NCBI GenBank assembly: GCA_944384825.1
Contig: CALWUT010000010.1
Coordinates: 1 to 64,000, forward strand
Direction: 5' to 3'
DNA length: 64,000 nucleotides
Origin: an uncultured Clostridia bacterium
GTDB lineage: Bacteria > Bacillota > Clostridia > Oscillospirales > Acutalibacteraceae
Shown here piece by piece: positions 27,382 to 37,835 of this stretch. Under the pieces are notes generated by a model, which was not told the origin of the DNA, searched no databases, and was given only the letters and a program-made list of their open reading frames with translations. Made by a program: the position numbers and the translations under genes. Each line of letters begins with the position of its first letter. The stretch's first letter is position 1.

Positions 27382-29451
27382 TTAACTTTTTAAACTAGCA
27401 TTAAATTTATTATTTAATGCTTTAAGGAAATTATTTTCAATATTTTTAATCTCTTCTAAAGTTAAAGTATTAAGCTTGCTGCAATAATTTACTTCATAAA
27501 GTACTGCATGTTCACTCGGAGACATATTTTTATCTGAATATATATCCTTAACTTTAACTTCTCTTACATTTTCCGACGAATTTTTTATAGTTTCTTCTAT
27601 TTCTTTAGCACGTACATTCTTACTGTGAACCAAATTATAAAGCCTTTTTACAGGAGGATACTTAGATTCAAATCGGAGCTTTTTACTTTTAAATCCTACT
27701 TTATCAATATAAAATTCACAGTAAAATATCTTATCCTTAATGAGTTTTACGTTTTTTACAAATCCAAAACATTTCTTATTAAGCTCTCCGATAAATCCTA
27801 TTCTTTCTCCACTAGATAAAATTTCGCATGCACTACCATTTTCGCAGAATCTATAATCAATATTTTCAAGTTCAAACTCCAAGCCAAAATAGTCCATAAT
27901 TACTTCTAAATATGAAAGCAGATCATAGTAACTATATTTTACTTCCTTGTCACATCCCCAACCTTTTGGAATCCTGGTGCCTGACATTATAATTCCGCAT
28001 GTATTACGTTCTTTACAACCAGTATCAATGGGCTTATCTTTAAAGTAAGTTCTTCCCAGCTCAAAAATAGCTAGATCTGTATTACGAACTGAATAGTTAT
28101 ACGCAAGACAATTGATAAGCGAATATACTAAAGTAGGTCTCATTAATGAGTAGGCGTTAGATATCGGATTTTGAAGCAGTATATTTGAATAAATAGAATC
28201 ATTGTCTTTAATGCCTAAAAGCTCCATAGTATTATTAGGTATGAAAGAATAATTTATAGTCTCAGAAAAATTCATACCTATTAATATACTACGAATATGA
28301 TCCATTGCCGTCCAAATACTGTTTTTATTATAGCTAGTTCTTATGGTTGGCATCTCTATTGGAATATTATCGTACCCGTGAATACGTGCTACTTCTTCTA
28401 TTAAATCCACTTCTTTTTTTACGTCTAATCGATAGCTCGGAACATTTACTTCTAACGCATCATCCGGTAATTCAGTACATGCAAAGCCATATTTCTCTAA
28501 ATACGTTTTTATTTCCTCAATATTTAGTGAAGTTCCTAATAAAGAATTCGTATTTTTTAAACTTAGTTTTATACTATTATTCTTCTGATTTCCCGAGTAG
28601 TAATTAAACTGTTCAGAAGAAATCTCTCCTCCGCAGATCTCTTTTATCGTTTTAGCACAATAGTAAAGAATATCCATCGAACTTTCAGCATTTACGCCTC
28701 TTTCAAATCTAAACGAAGAAGGAGTGGAAATTTTAAGAGCACGTGAAGTTAAACGTACACTAACTTCGTTAAAAACCGCTGCTTCTAACATAATATCCTT
28801 ACTCTCCGAAGTAACTGTAGCAGCATCCGTTCCTATTATTCCAGCGACGCAAAGAGTTTTTTCTTTATCGGATATTATAATGTCTCCTTCTCGAATTTCT
28901 TCCTCAGTATCTCCCAAAGTTTTAATTTTAAAATTAGACGGCGCTTTTTTTACATTAAGCTCGGAATTACTAATTTTATCAATATCATAAGAATGCATAG
29001 GTTGACCCATGTCAAGCATAACATAATTTAAAATATCAACCACAGGATTGACATGATTTATTCCTAAAGCTTCTAAACGATTTTTAACGTACTCCGGTGT
29101 CTTTACTTTATTATTAACATTCTTTATTAATAGCGCGCAAAATCGCTTACATGTTTTTTCATCACTTATATTTATTTTAATTGGGAATTTTTTATTATCA
29201 TTTTTTGCCAAAGCTTTTGGAATAAGCGGTAAAGATTTGTTTTGATAAGCATTTATTTCTCTTGCTATTCCTATATGAGAAAGCATATCCGGACGATTAG
29301 CTTTAACTTCAATAGCTGTAATTATATCGCTGCCTATTTTTTCCTTGCCTTGAAATTCAAATCCTTGCAGATTAAGGATTTTAAACACTTCTTCAGGAGT
29401 TATATTTTTATCGCAATAACTTTTAAGCCACTCAAAAGAAAATTTAAACAT
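27382..29451 (-). CDS. pheT: Phenylalanine-tRNA ligase beta subunit lacking the N-terminal OB domain
   Basis: The product has 689 aa, about 100 short of the usual 785-800. The first 40 residues (FSFEWLKSYCDKN...GFEFQGKEKIGSD) run straight into IEVKANRPDMLSHIGIAREI, a motif normally reached after the EMAP-II-like tRNA-binding OB fold, so that domain is missing. The B3/B4 editing domain (SFRFERGVN), B5, the catalytic-like core and the C-terminal anticodon-binding fold (ESKYPPVKRLYN) remain. It charges tRNA-Phe with PheS. GGAGG precedes the ATG, and pheS lies 23 nt upstream. Confidence 0.93.
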   Translation of the reverse strand: MFKFSFEWLKSYCDKNITPEEVFKILNLQGFEFQGKEKIGSDIITAIEVKANRPDMLSHIGIAREINAYQNKSLPLIPKALAKNDNKKFPIKINISDEKTCKRFCALLIKNVNNKVKTPEYVKNRLEALGINHVNPVVDILNYVMLDMGQPMHSYDIDKISNSELNVKKAPSNFKIKTLGDTEEEIREGDIIISDKEKTLCVAGIIGTDAATVTSESKDIMLEAAVFNEVSVRLTSRALKISTPSSFRFERGVNAESSMDILYYCAKTIKEICGGEISSEQFNYYSGNQKNNSIKLSLKNTNSLLGTSLNIEEIKTYLEKYGFACTELPDDALEVNVPSYRLDVKKEVDLIEEVARIHGYDNIPIEMPTIRTSYNKNSIWTAMDHIRSILIGMNFSETINYSFIPNNTMELLGIKDNDSIYSNILLQNPISNAYSLMRPTLVYSLINCLAYNYSVRNTDLAIFELGRTYFKDKPIDTGCKERNTCGIIMSGTRIPKGWGCDKEVKYSYYDLLSYLEVIMDYFGLEFELENIDYRFCENGSACEILSSGERIGFIGELNKKCFGFVKNVKLIKDKIFYCEFYIDKVGFKSKKLRFESKYPPVKRLYNLVHSKNVRAKEIEETIKNSSENVREVKVKDIYSDKNMSPSEHAVLYEVNYCSKLNTLTLEEIKNIENNFLKALNNKFNASLKS

Positions 29452-29474
29452 TTATTTTTTCCTCCTTCCATAAC

Positions 29475-30488
29475 TTATATTTGATCCCATAAGCTAATAT
29501 CATTTTCATAAAGTTTTCTTATTTCTCCTAAGCCGTAATATATGAGTGCCAAACGATTAAGACCTAATCCAAATGCAAATCCACTATACTTAGAGCTGTC
29601 ATATCCTACACCTTCCAAGACGTTTGGATGAACCATTCCCGATCCTAAAACAGTTATCCATCCTGAATAGCCACACGTCCTGCATCCTCTTTTTCCACAC
29701 TCCGTACATGACATGTCTATTGCGGCGCTCGGCTCAGTATAAGGATAATAAGTAGGTCTAAAACGAACTTCAATGCTCTCTCCAAAAACTTCCTTAAGAA
29801 GAGTTATAAGAACAGCTTTCAAATTAGCAAAAGAAATTCCTTCAGCAACCATTAATCCTTCTACTTGATAAAACATAGGAGTATGCTGGGGATCTATATC
29901 ATCTACCCTATAGACCGTACCGGGAGATATAATTTGAATAGGCGGAGACTTTTCCAGCATAGTACGAATTTGAACCGAAGAAGTATGAGAACGCAAAAGA
30001 ACGTTAGGAGCAGTTATATAAAAGGTATCTTGCATATCTCTAGCGGGATGATGAGAAGGCATATTAAGCATTTCAAAATTATACTTATCAAGCTCTACCT
30101 CCGGACCTTGAACTACTGAAAAACCCATTGATATTAAAATTTCCTCTATTTTTTTATAAAGTTTAATAAGAGGATGGCCAGATCCTAATTTTATACTGTC
30201 CTTTCTGATTGTAAAATCATATTCAGAAGAAGTTGTTTTTAAGCTAAATCTATCTTCTGTCTCTGAGATTTTTAATTCTAAAAGTTTTTTGAAGTCATTA
30301 ATTATTTTTCCTAAATTTTTTTTTTCTTCTAAATCTTTTACAGTTTTAAGATTAGAATATAAAACTCTCATATACTTTTTTAGATAAACGTCTTTAATAG
30401 TGTTTAAATCATTAATGTTTTTAAGAGTACTTATTTCTTCTAAAAATAATTTTTCTTTAGAATTTATTTCAGCTTCTAAATTACTCAT
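29475..30488 (-). CDS. pheS: Phenylalanine-tRNA ligase alpha subunit
   Basis: The product has 337 aa. An N-terminal coiled coil (about 1-90) is followed by the class II core: motif 2 (RSHTSSVQIRTM and TVYRVDDIDPQHTP), the Phe-binding region RFRPTYYPYTEPSA, and motif 3 GLGLNRLALI. CTECGKRGCRTCG is the usual Clostridial cysteine cluster. It forms the heterotetramer with PheT, whose gene follows. No T-box leader is seen in the 29-nt gap to metK. Confidence 0.96.
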   Translation of the reverse strand: MSNLEAEINSKEKLFLEEISTLKNINDLNTIKDVYLKKYMRVLYSNLKTVKDLEEKKNLGKIINDFKKLLELKISETEDRFSLKTTSSEYDFTIRKDSIKLGSGHPLIKLYKKIEEILISMGFSVVQGPEVELDKYNFEMLNMPSHHPARDMQDTFYITAPNVLLRSHTSSVQIRTMLEKSPPIQIISPGTVYRVDDIDPQHTPMFYQVEGLMVAEGISFANLKAVLITLLKEVFGESIEVRFRPTYYPYTEPSAAIDMSCTECGKRGCRTCGYSGWITVLGSGMVHPNVLEGVGYDSSKYSGFAFGLGLNRLALIYYGLGEIRKLYENDISLWDQI

Positions 30489-30516
30489 TTCAGTCTCGCT
30501 CCTTTTGAGATCAAAG

Positions 30517-31713
30517 TTAACCCTTTTTATATTTAGCTAGTTCTTTTTTGAGTTCTTCTACCTTATCAGTTTTTTCCCACTCAACGTTTAAGTCTTCCCT
30601 ACCCATATGACCATAAGAAGAAAGCGAAGTATAAATAGGTGATCTAAGATTAAACTTATCAATTATTGAAAAAGGCCTTAAATCGAAAACTTTATTTACA
30701 ATCCTAGCAACGCATTCATCTGATACTTCAGAAGTATTGAAAGTATTTACCATTACTGAAACCGGATTGGATATTCCAATTGCATACGCAATTTGTACTT
30801 CACACTTTTTAGCTATTCCTGCCGCAACTATATTTTTAGCTACGTACCTCGCTGCGTAAGCTCCTGACCTATCCACCTTTGTGGAATCTTTTCCGGAAAA
30901 AGCTCCTCCACCATGAGACGCATATCCACCATATGTATCAACTATTATTTTTCTTCCTGTAAGGCCACTATCTCCAGTCGGACCTCCTATAACAAAACGT
31001 CCCGTTGGATTTATAAATACTTTAGTATTTTTATCGATAAGATGAGAAGGAATAACTGCATGAATTACTTTTTCTGTTATATCCGATTTTATAGCATCGT
31101 TGCTAACGTCTTCAGAATGCTGCGCTGAAACTACAATAGTATCTACTCTAATCGGAACACTTCCATCATATTCTACAGTCACTTGGGTCTTACCATCTGG
31201 GCGAAGATAATTAATTATTCCTTCTTTTCTAACAGTTTCAAGTCTCTTTGCTAGCAAATGAGCAAGAGAAATAGGAAGAGGCATAAGCTCAGGCGTCTCA
31301 TTGCAAGCAAATCCAAACATCATACCTTGATCTCCAGCCCCAATTACACTTTCATCACTTTCGTCACCTAGCCTCTTTTCTAAAGAAGCATCCACCCCCA
31401 TCGCTATATCAGACGACTGAGAATTAATTGATACTATTACTCCACAAGTATTTCCGTCAAGACCTGCGTCTGAGCTTGTATAGCCTACTTCTTTTATCGC
31501 CTTTCTAACTTCTTTGTCTATATCTACATAACATTTAGTGTTGATCTCTCCCATAACATGGATAAGCCCTTTCGCAGCTGTTACTTCACATGCTACATGA
31601 GCATTCGGATCCTGCGTTAAAATAGCGTCTAAAATCGAATCTGAAATACGATCACAAAGTTTGTCGGGATGGCCGGAAGTAACCGATTCAGAAGTAAATA
31701 ATCTTTTTGCCAT
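30517..31713 (-). CDS. metK: S-adenosylmethionine synthase
   Basis: It makes SAM from Met and ATP. The ATG at 31713 (398 aa) gives [20 protein letters not shown], the family N-terminus, with GGAG nine bases upstream; the extra five codons to 31728 lack support. Motifs include [12 protein letters not shown], the Gly-rich P-loop-like [16 protein letters not shown], and the three-domain length. No SAM riboswitch is visible upstream. Confidence 0.96.
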   Translation of the reverse strand: MAKRLFTSESVTSGHPDKLCDRISDSILDAILTQDPNAHVACEVTAAKGLIHVMGEINTKCYVDIDKEVRKAIKEVGYTSSDAGLDGNTCGVIVSINSQSSDIAMGVDASLEKRLGDESDESVIGAGDQGMMFGFACNETPELMPLPISLAHLLAKRLETVRKEGIINYLRPDGKTQVTVEYDGSVPIRVDTIVVSAQHSEDVSNDAIKSDITEKVIHAVIPSHLIDKNTKVFINPTGRFVIGGPTGDSGLTGRKIIVDTYGGYASHGGGAFSGKDSTKVDRSGAYAARYVAKNIVAAGIAKKCEVQIAYAIGISNPVSVMVNTFNTSEVSDECVARIVNKVFDLRPFSIIDKFNLRSPIYTSLSSYGHMGREDLNVEWEKTDKVEELKKELAKYKKG

Positions 31714-31864
31714 ATTTACTAACTCCATTTCTAAAATAATAACACTAATCTATTCTATCCCATTTGAAAGCTATCGTCAATAAAGGCATAAATGTAAACG
31801 CGTACTACAAAATTTATTATAAAACTTTCTTATACTGATTTTTTGTATAACTCAATTAAAATTA

Positions 31865-31893
31865 TTGACTTTTTTGTATTTAAAATTCATAAT
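31865..31893 (+). promoter_or_regulatory. Promoter of the zinc-ribbon GG-leader pair
   Basis: TTGACT at 31865-31870, 17-bp spacer, CATAAT at 31888-31893, ahead of the gene at 31940. Confidence 0.6.
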
Positions 31894-31939
31894 AAATTAG
31901 TGGTTTACTCTAATTTAAAATTCAAAGGAGGAAATTAAA

Positions 31940-32215
31940 ATGGAAAAAGATCAAAATTCAAAAAAGACGCTAACCGAAAGAGAAGAAAAAAGTGTATCCG
32001 GAGGATACAAAGTATATACGCCTAATGGTAAATTCAAAAGCGCTGAAAATAAAAATTACGATACATATTGTGATTTCTGTAATAAAAAAATGGGAGGACG
32101 AGGAGCTATTAAAGTAGTGGATGATCGTTGTGCTTGTATAAACTGCTATAAAAAACTTTCTCAAATAGACGAAGACGTCACTAAAATACCATATACAGAC
32201 GATAAGTTCAAATAA
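31940..32215 (+). CDS. GG-leader zinc-ribbon mini-protein A
   Basis: The product has 91 aa with AAAGGAGG before ATG. A short leader, TLTEREEKSVSGG (GG at 21-22), resembles class II bacteriocin leaders. After GG comes a small zinc-binding unit: YCDFCNKK, then CACINCYKK about 20 residues later, like the ClpX-type treble-clef (Cx2C-x~20-Cx2C). It is paralogous to the gene at 32336. The mix of an export-type leader with an intracellular-type zinc module is unusual. The function is unknown. Confidence 0.75.
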   Translation: MEKDQNSKKTLTEREEKSVSGGYKVYTPNGKFKSAENKNYDTYCDFCNKKMGGRGAIKVVDDRCACINCYKKLSQIDEDVTKIPYTDDKFK

Positions 32216-32335
32216 AAAACTTTAAATACTTCAGCTAAATTTTCTTAGAGTAATTTTGAAAGAAAAATGCAAATTTGATATTTTAATTAAAAATATTAAC
32301 TTACTTATATTTATAATTTAAAGGAGGATATTAAA

Positions 32336-32545
32336 ATGATAGAAAATCAAGATTCAAAAAAAGAATTATCTGAAAAAGAAGAACAAAGCATTTCAGGAGG
32401 ATACATGTCTACCTACAGAAATGATTGTGACTTCTGTAACAGAAAAGATTGCCTCACTATAGACACAAATAGTCACGATCATGCTTGTCTAAAATGTTAT
32501 GCAAAAATTTGTAAGCTAAATGCAAAATACAAAAAGGATTTATAG
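32336..32545 (+). CDS. GG-leader zinc-ribbon mini-protein B
   Basis: The product has 69 aa with AAAGGAGG before ATG. The leader ELSEKEEQSISGG (GG at 21-22) is nearly the same as in gene A, and the cargo has DCDFCNRKDC and HACLKCYAK. It looks like a tandem duplicate 120 nt downstream. A strong terminator follows, so genes A and B end against tuf. Confidence 0.75.
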   Translation: MIENQDSKKELSEKEEQSISGGYMSTYRNDCDFCNRKDCLTIDTNSHDHACLKCYAKICKLNAKYKKDL

Positions 32546-32564
32546 TGATTATAATACAAATGAT

Positions 32565-32600
32565 AAAGACTACTCTAAAATGAGTAGTCTTTAATTTTAA
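32565..32600. terminator. Bidirectional intrinsic terminator of tuf and mini-protein B
   Basis: AAAGACTACTC (32565-32575) pairs perfectly with GAGTAGTCTTT (32582-32592), with T/A-rich tracts on both sides. Confidence 0.88.
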
Positions 32601-32608
32601 TTTACATA

Positions 32609-33811
32609 CTAACCAAGAATTTCGGTTACAACGCCTGAACCAACTGTTCTTCCGCCTTCACGAATAGCAAAACGGAGTCCTTCTTCAATAGCGATAGGAG
32701 TAATGAGCTCAACATCCATTACAACATTGTCACCAGGCATGCACATTTCAGTACCTTCCGGAAGTGAAATTACACCAGTAACGTCAGTTGTTCTAAAGTA
32801 GAACTGTGGACGATAATTGTTAAAGAATGGAGTATGACGTCCGCCTTCGTCTTTGGTTAAAACATATACTTGACCTTTAAATTTAGTATGCGGATTAATT
32901 GTTCCAGGTTTAGCAAGAACTTGACCACGTTGAATTTCTTCTCTTTGTACACCACGTAAAAGAACACCAACGTTATCTCCTGCTTCAGCGTAATCGAGAA
33001 GTTTTCTGAACATTTCGATTCCTGTAACAACAACTTTTCTACGTTCTTCGGTAAGTCCTACGAGTTCAACTTCCTCACTCATTTTGAGTTGACCACGTTC
33101 AACTCTACCTGTAGCAACTGTTCCGCGTCCTGTAATTGTAAATACGTCTTCAACAGGCATAAGGAATGGTTGATCAGCTTTTCTTTCAGGAGTTGGAATA
33201 AAGGAGTCAACAGCATCCATAAGATCAAGAATACATTTGTATTCCGGAGCTGAAGGATCTTTAGAAGAAGATTCAAGAACTTTAAGAGCTGATCCACGAA
33301 TAATTGGAGTGTCATCTCCAGGGAATTCATACTCATTAAGAAGTTCACGAATTTCCATTTCAACAAGATCAAGTAATTCTTCGTCGTCTACTTGGTCAAC
33401 CTTATTCATGAATACTACAATGTTTGGAACCCCTACCTGACGTGCTAGCAAGATGTGTTCACGAGTTTGAGGCACTGGACCATCAGCAGCAGATACTACT
33501 AAGATTGCTCCATCCATCTGAGCAGCACCAGTAATCATATTTTTAACATAGTCAGCATGGCCTGGGCAGTCAACGTGAGCATAATGACGAGCTGCTGTTT
33601 GATATTCAACGTGAGCAGTATTAATAGTAATTCCACGTTCTCTTTCTTCCGGAGCTTTATCAATATTTGCATAATCTACAAATTCTGAATCGCCTTTCAA
33701 ATTAAGAACTTTTGTAATTGCTGCTGTAAGAGTAGTTTTACCATGGTCAACGTGACCGATAGTACCAATGTTTACATGAGGCTTATTTCTTTCAAATTTT
33801 GCTTTTGCCAT
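32609..33811 (-). CDS. tuf: Elongation factor Tu
   Basis: The product has 400 aa. GTPase motifs are [10 protein letters not shown] (G1), RGITI (G2), DCPGHADY (G3) and NKVD (G4), with domains 2 and 3 complete through [11 protein letters not shown]. It brings aminoacyl-tRNA to the ribosome. It is the last gene of the str operon, but two small Cys-rich genes separate it from fusA. Confidence 0.98.
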   Translation of the reverse strand: MAKAKFERNKPHVNIGTIGHVDHGKTTLTAAITKVLNLKGDSEFVDYANIDKAPEERERGITINTAHVEYQTAARHYAHVDCPGHADYVKNMITGAAQMDGAILVVSAADGPVPQTREHILLARQVGVPNIVVFMNKVDQVDDEELLDLVEMEIRELLNEYEFPGDDTPIIRGSALKVLESSSKDPSAPEYKCILDLMDAVDSFIPTPERKADQPFLMPVEDVFTITGRGTVATGRVERGQLKMSEEVELVGLTEERRKVVVTGIEMFRKLLDYAEAGDNVGVLLRGVQREEIQRGQVLAKPGTINPHTKFKGQVYVLTKDEGGRHTPFFNNYRPQFYFRTTDVTGVISLPEGTEMCMPGDNVVMDVELITPIAIEEGLRFAIREGGRTVGSGVVTEILG

Positions 33812-33836
33812 TAAATTTTCCTCCTAAATAAAATTT

Positions 33837-34025
33837 TTATGAATTTAATATAATTAATTCATTCAATGAATCAATGTCACTTTTAAGATCTAGAGATTCT
33901 ATAATTTTGTTAAAGCAATCACAACAAACAAATATTCCGCTTTGCTCCCAGCACTTTTCATTCTCTAGAAGTAATTTATTGCATCCCTTATATTTACATA
34001 CTGGGTTATCTGATTTTTTAAACAT
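33837..34025 (-). CDS. Zinc-ribbon mini-protein D without a GG leader
   Basis: About 62 aa from ATG 34025 (TTAGGTG just upstream; a GTG at 34031 is also possible). Cys pattern CKYKGCNK then CWEQSGIFVCCDCF suggests one zinc site. It lies between the GG-leader gene at 34067 and tuf, 25 nt before tuf, all on the same strand, so it is likely transcribed with the str operon. No leader is seen. The function is unknown. Confidence 0.6.
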   Translation of the reverse strand: MFKKSDNPVCKYKGCNKLLLENEKCWEQSGIFVCCDCFNKIIESLDLKSDIDSLNELIILNS

Positions 34026-34066
34026 TTTCACCTAATTTTACCATACAGATAAAACCTTATCTATAT

Positions 34067-34372
34067 TTAGACTTTCTTCCAGCCATACTCAATTTCACCT
34101 GTATCTAGATCAGTAGACTTCTCATATTTTTCATATAGATTTTCAAAACCTTTGTCAATCGTTGCTTTACCGCTGTTTAAAAGCTCCTCGGCACACTCAG
34201 TACAGAAATAAGGATGCTCTGCACCTTCGGTGCTAATGCGTATAACGCCTACACCACCCGGCATCTCCTTTTTACAGTTAGGACATGAAGGTTTCCAAAT
34301 AGCTCCACCTGAAACTTTTTCAATTTCATTATCCTCGAACATTTTCAATCCATTACTTTTAATATTATCCAT
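34067..34372 (-). CDS. GG-leader zinc-ribbon mini-protein C inside the str operon
   Basis: The product has 101 aa with GGGAGG eight bases before ATG. The leader ends FEDNEIEKVSGG (GG at 22-23), a bacteriocin-type pattern. The cargo has SCPNCKKEM and YFCTECAEE about 28 residues apart, a treble-clef-like zinc site, then a charged tail. It lies 57 nt downstream of fusA and upstream of tuf on the same strand, so it is probably co-expressed with the translation factors. This insertion is not part of the standard str operon. Confidence 0.75.
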   Translation of the reverse strand: MDNIKSNGLKMFEDNEIEKVSGGAIWKPSCPNCKKEMPGGVGVIRISTEGAEHPYFCTECAEELLNSGKATIDKGFENLYEKYEKSTDLDTGEIEYGWKKV

Positions 34373-34429
34373 TTTAACTTCCTCCCTTTCAAACTTTTAA
34401 TTCTAAAGAGTGGTAGTCTTGATTAAATA

Positions 34430-36508
34430 TTAATCTTTTTTACTGCGTTCTGCAATAATTTGCTCTGAAACGGATTTTGGAACTTCGGCATAGTGGCTTG
34501 GCTCCATGGTATATTGACCTCTTCCTTGAGTTTTAGAACGCATATCTGTAGCATATCCGAACATTTCTGAAAGCGGAACTTGTGAATTAATTCTTTGAGC
34601 TCCAGATACGGCTTCCATACCTTGAATCATACCACGCCGAGAATTTATATCTCCAATTATATCTCCCATGTACTCCTCGGGAACAGTTACTGTTACTTTC
34701 ATTATTGGTTCTAAAAGTACAGGATCCGCTTTTTTCATTGCAGATTTAAATGCCATAGAACCTGCTATCTTAAACGCCATTTCCGAAGAGTCTACTTCAT
34801 GATATGAACCATCATAAAGGGTGACTTTTACGTCAACTACATTATATCCTGCTAAAACTCCCGAAAGCATTGCTCCTTGAATGCCATTATCAACTGCAGG
34901 AATGTATTCTTTAGGAATAGCTCCTCCAACTATTTCATTTACAAATTCATATCCTTTTCCGGGATTGGGTTCAATCTTTATTTTTACATGACCATACTGA
35001 CCTCTTCCTCCGGACTGTCGTGCGTATTTTTCTTCAACATCCGCACTTTTGCGAATAGTCTCTTTATACGAAACCTGAGGCTTACCTACATTAGCTTCTA
35101 CTTTAAATTCACGTAAAAGTCTATCTACAATAATTTCAAGGTGAAGTTCACCCATTCCGGCAATTATAGTTTGACCTGTTTCTTCATCAGTATAAGCTTT
35201 AAAAGTAGGATCTTCTTCTGCGAGCTTAGCAAGTCCTAATCCCATTTTTTCTTGACCCGCTTTAGTTTTCGGTTCAATAGCTACTCTTATTACAGGTTCA
35301 GGGAATTCCATTGACTCTAATATTACAGGGTGTTTTTCATCACAAAGAGTATCACCGGTAGTAGTATTTTTAAGTCCTACTGCTGCAGCAATATCTCCTG
35401 CATAGACTTTTTCAATATCTTGTCTGTGATTTGAATGCATCTGTAAAAGACGGCCTAGTCTTTCATTATTATCTTTAGTTGAATTATAAACTGTGGAACC
35501 AGCTGAAATTGTACCTGAATATACCCTAAAGAAACATAACTTACCTACAAAAGGATCCGTTGCAATTTTAAATGCAAGAGCTGAAAAAGGCTCTTCATCT
35601 GAAGACGGTCTTTCAACTTCTTCTTGTGTTTCTGGATTTATTCCTTTTATTGCAGGGACATCCTTAGGGGAAGGCATGTATGCAACTATCGCGTCAAGAA
35701 GCTTTTGTACACCTTTATTTCGGTATGAAGTCCCGCAAGTTACCGGAACGATTACATTGGCAATAGTAGCATTTCTTATACAAGCTTGAATTTCATCTAT
35801 AGAAATCTCTTCACCTTCAAGATATTTCTCAAAAATTTCGTCATCTTGATCTGCAATACTTTCGAGAAGCTCTGTATGGTATTTTTCGGCCATTTCTTTC
35901 ATATCTTCCGGTATTTCTTCTACTCTGATATCTTTTCCAAGATCATCATAGTAAACATAGGCTTTCATCTCAACCAAGTCGATTATTCCCTTGAAAGTGT
36001 CTTCTGATCCTATAGGAAGCTGTATTGGAACGGCATTACATTTTAAACGTTCTTTCATCATCTTTACAACGTTATAAAAATCCGCACCCATAATATCCAT
36101 TTTATTAACGTAGGCCATACGCGGTACTCCATACTTATCCGCTTGACGCCATACAGTCTCAGATTGAGGTTCAACTCCGCCTTTTGCACAAAGCACCGTA
36201 ACCGAACCATCAAGTACACGTAGTGAACGTTCCACTTCAACTGTAAAATCTACGTGGCCGGGGGTATCTATAATATTTATTCTATGGTTCTTCCAAAAAC
36301 AAGTAGTCGCAGCTGAAGTTATGGTAATTCCGCGTTCTTGTTCTTGAACCATCCAATCCATGGTAGCAGCACCGTCATGAACTTCTCCAAGTTTATGACT
36401 TATTCCAGTATAAAACAATATTCTTTCTGTAGTAGTAGTTTTTCCAGCGTCGATATGAGCCATTATTCCTATATTGCGAGTCATATCCAACGATACTTTT
36501 CTTGGCAT
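34430..36508 (-). CDS. fusA: Elongation factor G
   Basis: The product has 692 aa from ATG 36508 with AAGGAGG upstream; the 40 codons before it are a non-coding extension. G1 [13 protein letters not shown]3 DTPGHVDF and NKMD are present, as are domains II-V ([21 protein letters not shown] and [10 protein letters not shown]). It moves tRNA and mRNA on the ribosome. Order rpsL-rpsG-fusA is the standard str operon. Confidence 0.98.
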   Translation of the reverse strand: MPRKVSLDMTRNIGIMAHIDAGKTTTTERILFYTGISHKLGEVHDGAATMDWMVQEQERGITITSAATTCFWKNHRINIIDTPGHVDFTVEVERSLRVLDGSVTVLCAKGGVEPQSETVWRQADKYGVPRMAYVNKMDIMGADFYNVVKMMKERLKCNAVPIQLPIGSEDTFKGIIDLVEMKAYVYYDDLGKDIRVEEIPEDMKEMAEKYHTELLESIADQDDEIFEKYLEGEEISIDEIQACIRNATIANVIVPVTCGTSYRNKGVQKLLDAIVAYMPSPKDVPAIKGINPETQEEVERPSSDEEPFSALAFKIATDPFVGKLCFFRVYSGTISAGSTVYNSTKDNNERLGRLLQMHSNHRQDIEKVYAGDIAAAVGLKNTTTGDTLCDEKHPVILESMEFPEPVIRVAIEPKTKAGQEKMGLGLAKLAEEDPTFKAYTDEETGQTIIAGMGELHLEIIVDRLLREFKVEANVGKPQVSYKETIRKSADVEEKYARQSGGRGQYGHVKIKIEPNPGKGYEFVNEIVGGAIPKEYIPAVDNGIQGAMLSGVLAGYNVVDVKVTLYDGSYHEVDSSEMAFKIAGSMAFKSAMKKADPVLLEPIMKVTVTVPEEYMGDIIGDINSRRGMIQGMEAVSGAQRINSQVPLSEMFGYATDMRSKTQGRGQYTMEPSHYAEVPKSVSEQIIAERSKKD

Positions 36509-36621
36509 AACGTCCTCCTTTTCCTTAAAATTAACTGGCATTTGCAAAAATATACTTATCAAATTATAAACTCTATAATTATTAAACTGAAAATACAAAA
36601 AGAGTCTTATCAGTAAAATTC

Positions 36622-37092
36622 TTACCACCTATAATGAGCAAATGCCTTATTAGCTTCAGCCATTTTATGAGTATCTTCGCGTTTTTTAACTGCCGCACCT
36701 GTTCCTTTAATGGCGTCTAAGATTTCTGCTGACAATCTTTCTATCATTGTTTTTTCGGAACGCAATCTTGAATATTTAGTAAGCCATCTAAGACCTAAAG
36801 TTTGTCTTCTGTCTGCTCTTACTTCAATTGGAACCTGATACGTCGCTCCTCCTACTCTGCGCGCCTTAACTTCAAGCGTGGGCATGATATTTTCCATAGC
36901 TTCTTCAAAGACTTCTAGTGGTTCTCTTCCAGTTTTAAGGCGAACCGCTTCAAATGCTTTATAAACTATTCTTTGAGCTATTCCTCTTTTCCCGTCTACC
37001 ATTATGTTATTTATAAGACGGGTAACCAATTTAGAATTATAAATCGGATCTTGTAACACATCACGTCTAACGATATTACCTCTTCTTGGCAT
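36622..37092 (-). CDS. rpsG: 30S ribosomal protein S7
   Basis: The product has 156 aa from ATG 37092, with GGAGGG upstream. [19 protein letters not shown] and the C-terminal [15 protein letters not shown] are family hallmarks. It starts 30S head assembly by binding 16S rRNA. The longer upstream frame is not coding. Confidence 0.97.
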   Translation of the reverse strand: MPRRGNIVRRDVLQDPIYNSKLVTRLINNIMVDGKRGIAQRIVYKAFEAVRLKTGREPLEVFEEAMENIMPTLEVKARRVGGATYQVPIEVRADRRQTLGLRWLTKYSRLRSEKTMIERLSAEILDAIKGTGAAVKKREDTHKMAEANKAFAHYRW

Positions 37093-37252
37093 ATTTCTTC
37101 CCTCCTTCACACTAAATGATATCATAGGTACTCGAAAGTAATTTAGCTTCCGCTCCGCCTCTACAGAGGTAACTTTATAATTAAAATAGTTTATAAAATA
37201 CTTCTGCAATGCATTTAATCGTAAAGCTTAATCAAAATTTCTTTCTAAGTAT

Positions 37253-37693
37253 TTATTTCTTTCCTGCCGGTTTAGCAGCACCTGCTTTAGGACGTTTTGC
37301 TCCGTACTTAGAACGCGCTTGCATACGTTTAGCTACTCCTTGAGCGTCAAGTGTACCTCTTATTATATGATAACGCACACCAGGTAAGTCTTTTACACGT
37401 CCGCCTCTTATAAGCACTACGCTGTGTTCTTGGAGGTTATGGCCTATTCCCGGGATGTAAGAAGTTACTTCCAACCCATTTGAAAGACGTACCCTTGCAA
37501 TTTTTCTGAGTGCGGAGTTAGGTTTTTTAGGAGTAGCGGTTTTAACGGCAGTACAAACTCCTCTTTTTTGAGGTGAAGTTTGGCTTATAGCTATTCTTTT
37601 TTTTGAATTCCATCCTCTTAAAAGTGCAGGAGCTTTAGCTTTTTTCACCTGGCTTTTTCTTCCTTTGCGAACTAACTGATTAAATGTTGGCAT
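37253..37693 (-). CDS. rpsL: 30S ribosomal protein S12
   Basis: The product has 146 aa from ATG 37693, with GAGGAGG upstream. [11 protein letters not shown] and [13 protein letters not shown] carry the two lysines (K43 and K88 in the usual numbering) where streptomycin-resistance changes occur; both are wild type here. A Lys/Ala-rich tail ([10 protein letters not shown]) extends the C-terminus. It is the first gene of the str operon. Confidence 0.97.
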   Translation of the reverse strand: MPTFNQLVRKGRKSQVKKAKAPALLRGWNSKKRIAISQTSPQKRGVCTAVKTATPKKPNSALRKIARVRLSNGLEVTSYIPGIGHNLQEHSVVLIRGGRVKDLPGVRYHIIRGTLDAQGVAKRMQARSKYGAKRPKAGAAKPAGKK

Positions 37694-37835
37694 AATACAC
37701 CTCCTCATTAAATATTGAAACTTGCATTGGGACATTATGTTTAATAAAATAAACCCAATACAGGTTATAATTCTAGCATGTTTAATAATTATTTGTCAAG
37801 ATAATTTCAGTATAATCATATTCAAAAATTAAATT

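Noticed and set aside
31714..31864. SAM riboswitch before metK
   Set aside because: The conserved core and pairing expected for SAM-I were not seen, and the spacer is short and AT-rich.
33079..33372. Antisense and shifted frames within tuf, fusA, pheT and other housekeeping genes
   Set aside because: They are long only because the true gene is open in another frame; none has a ribosome site or family match.
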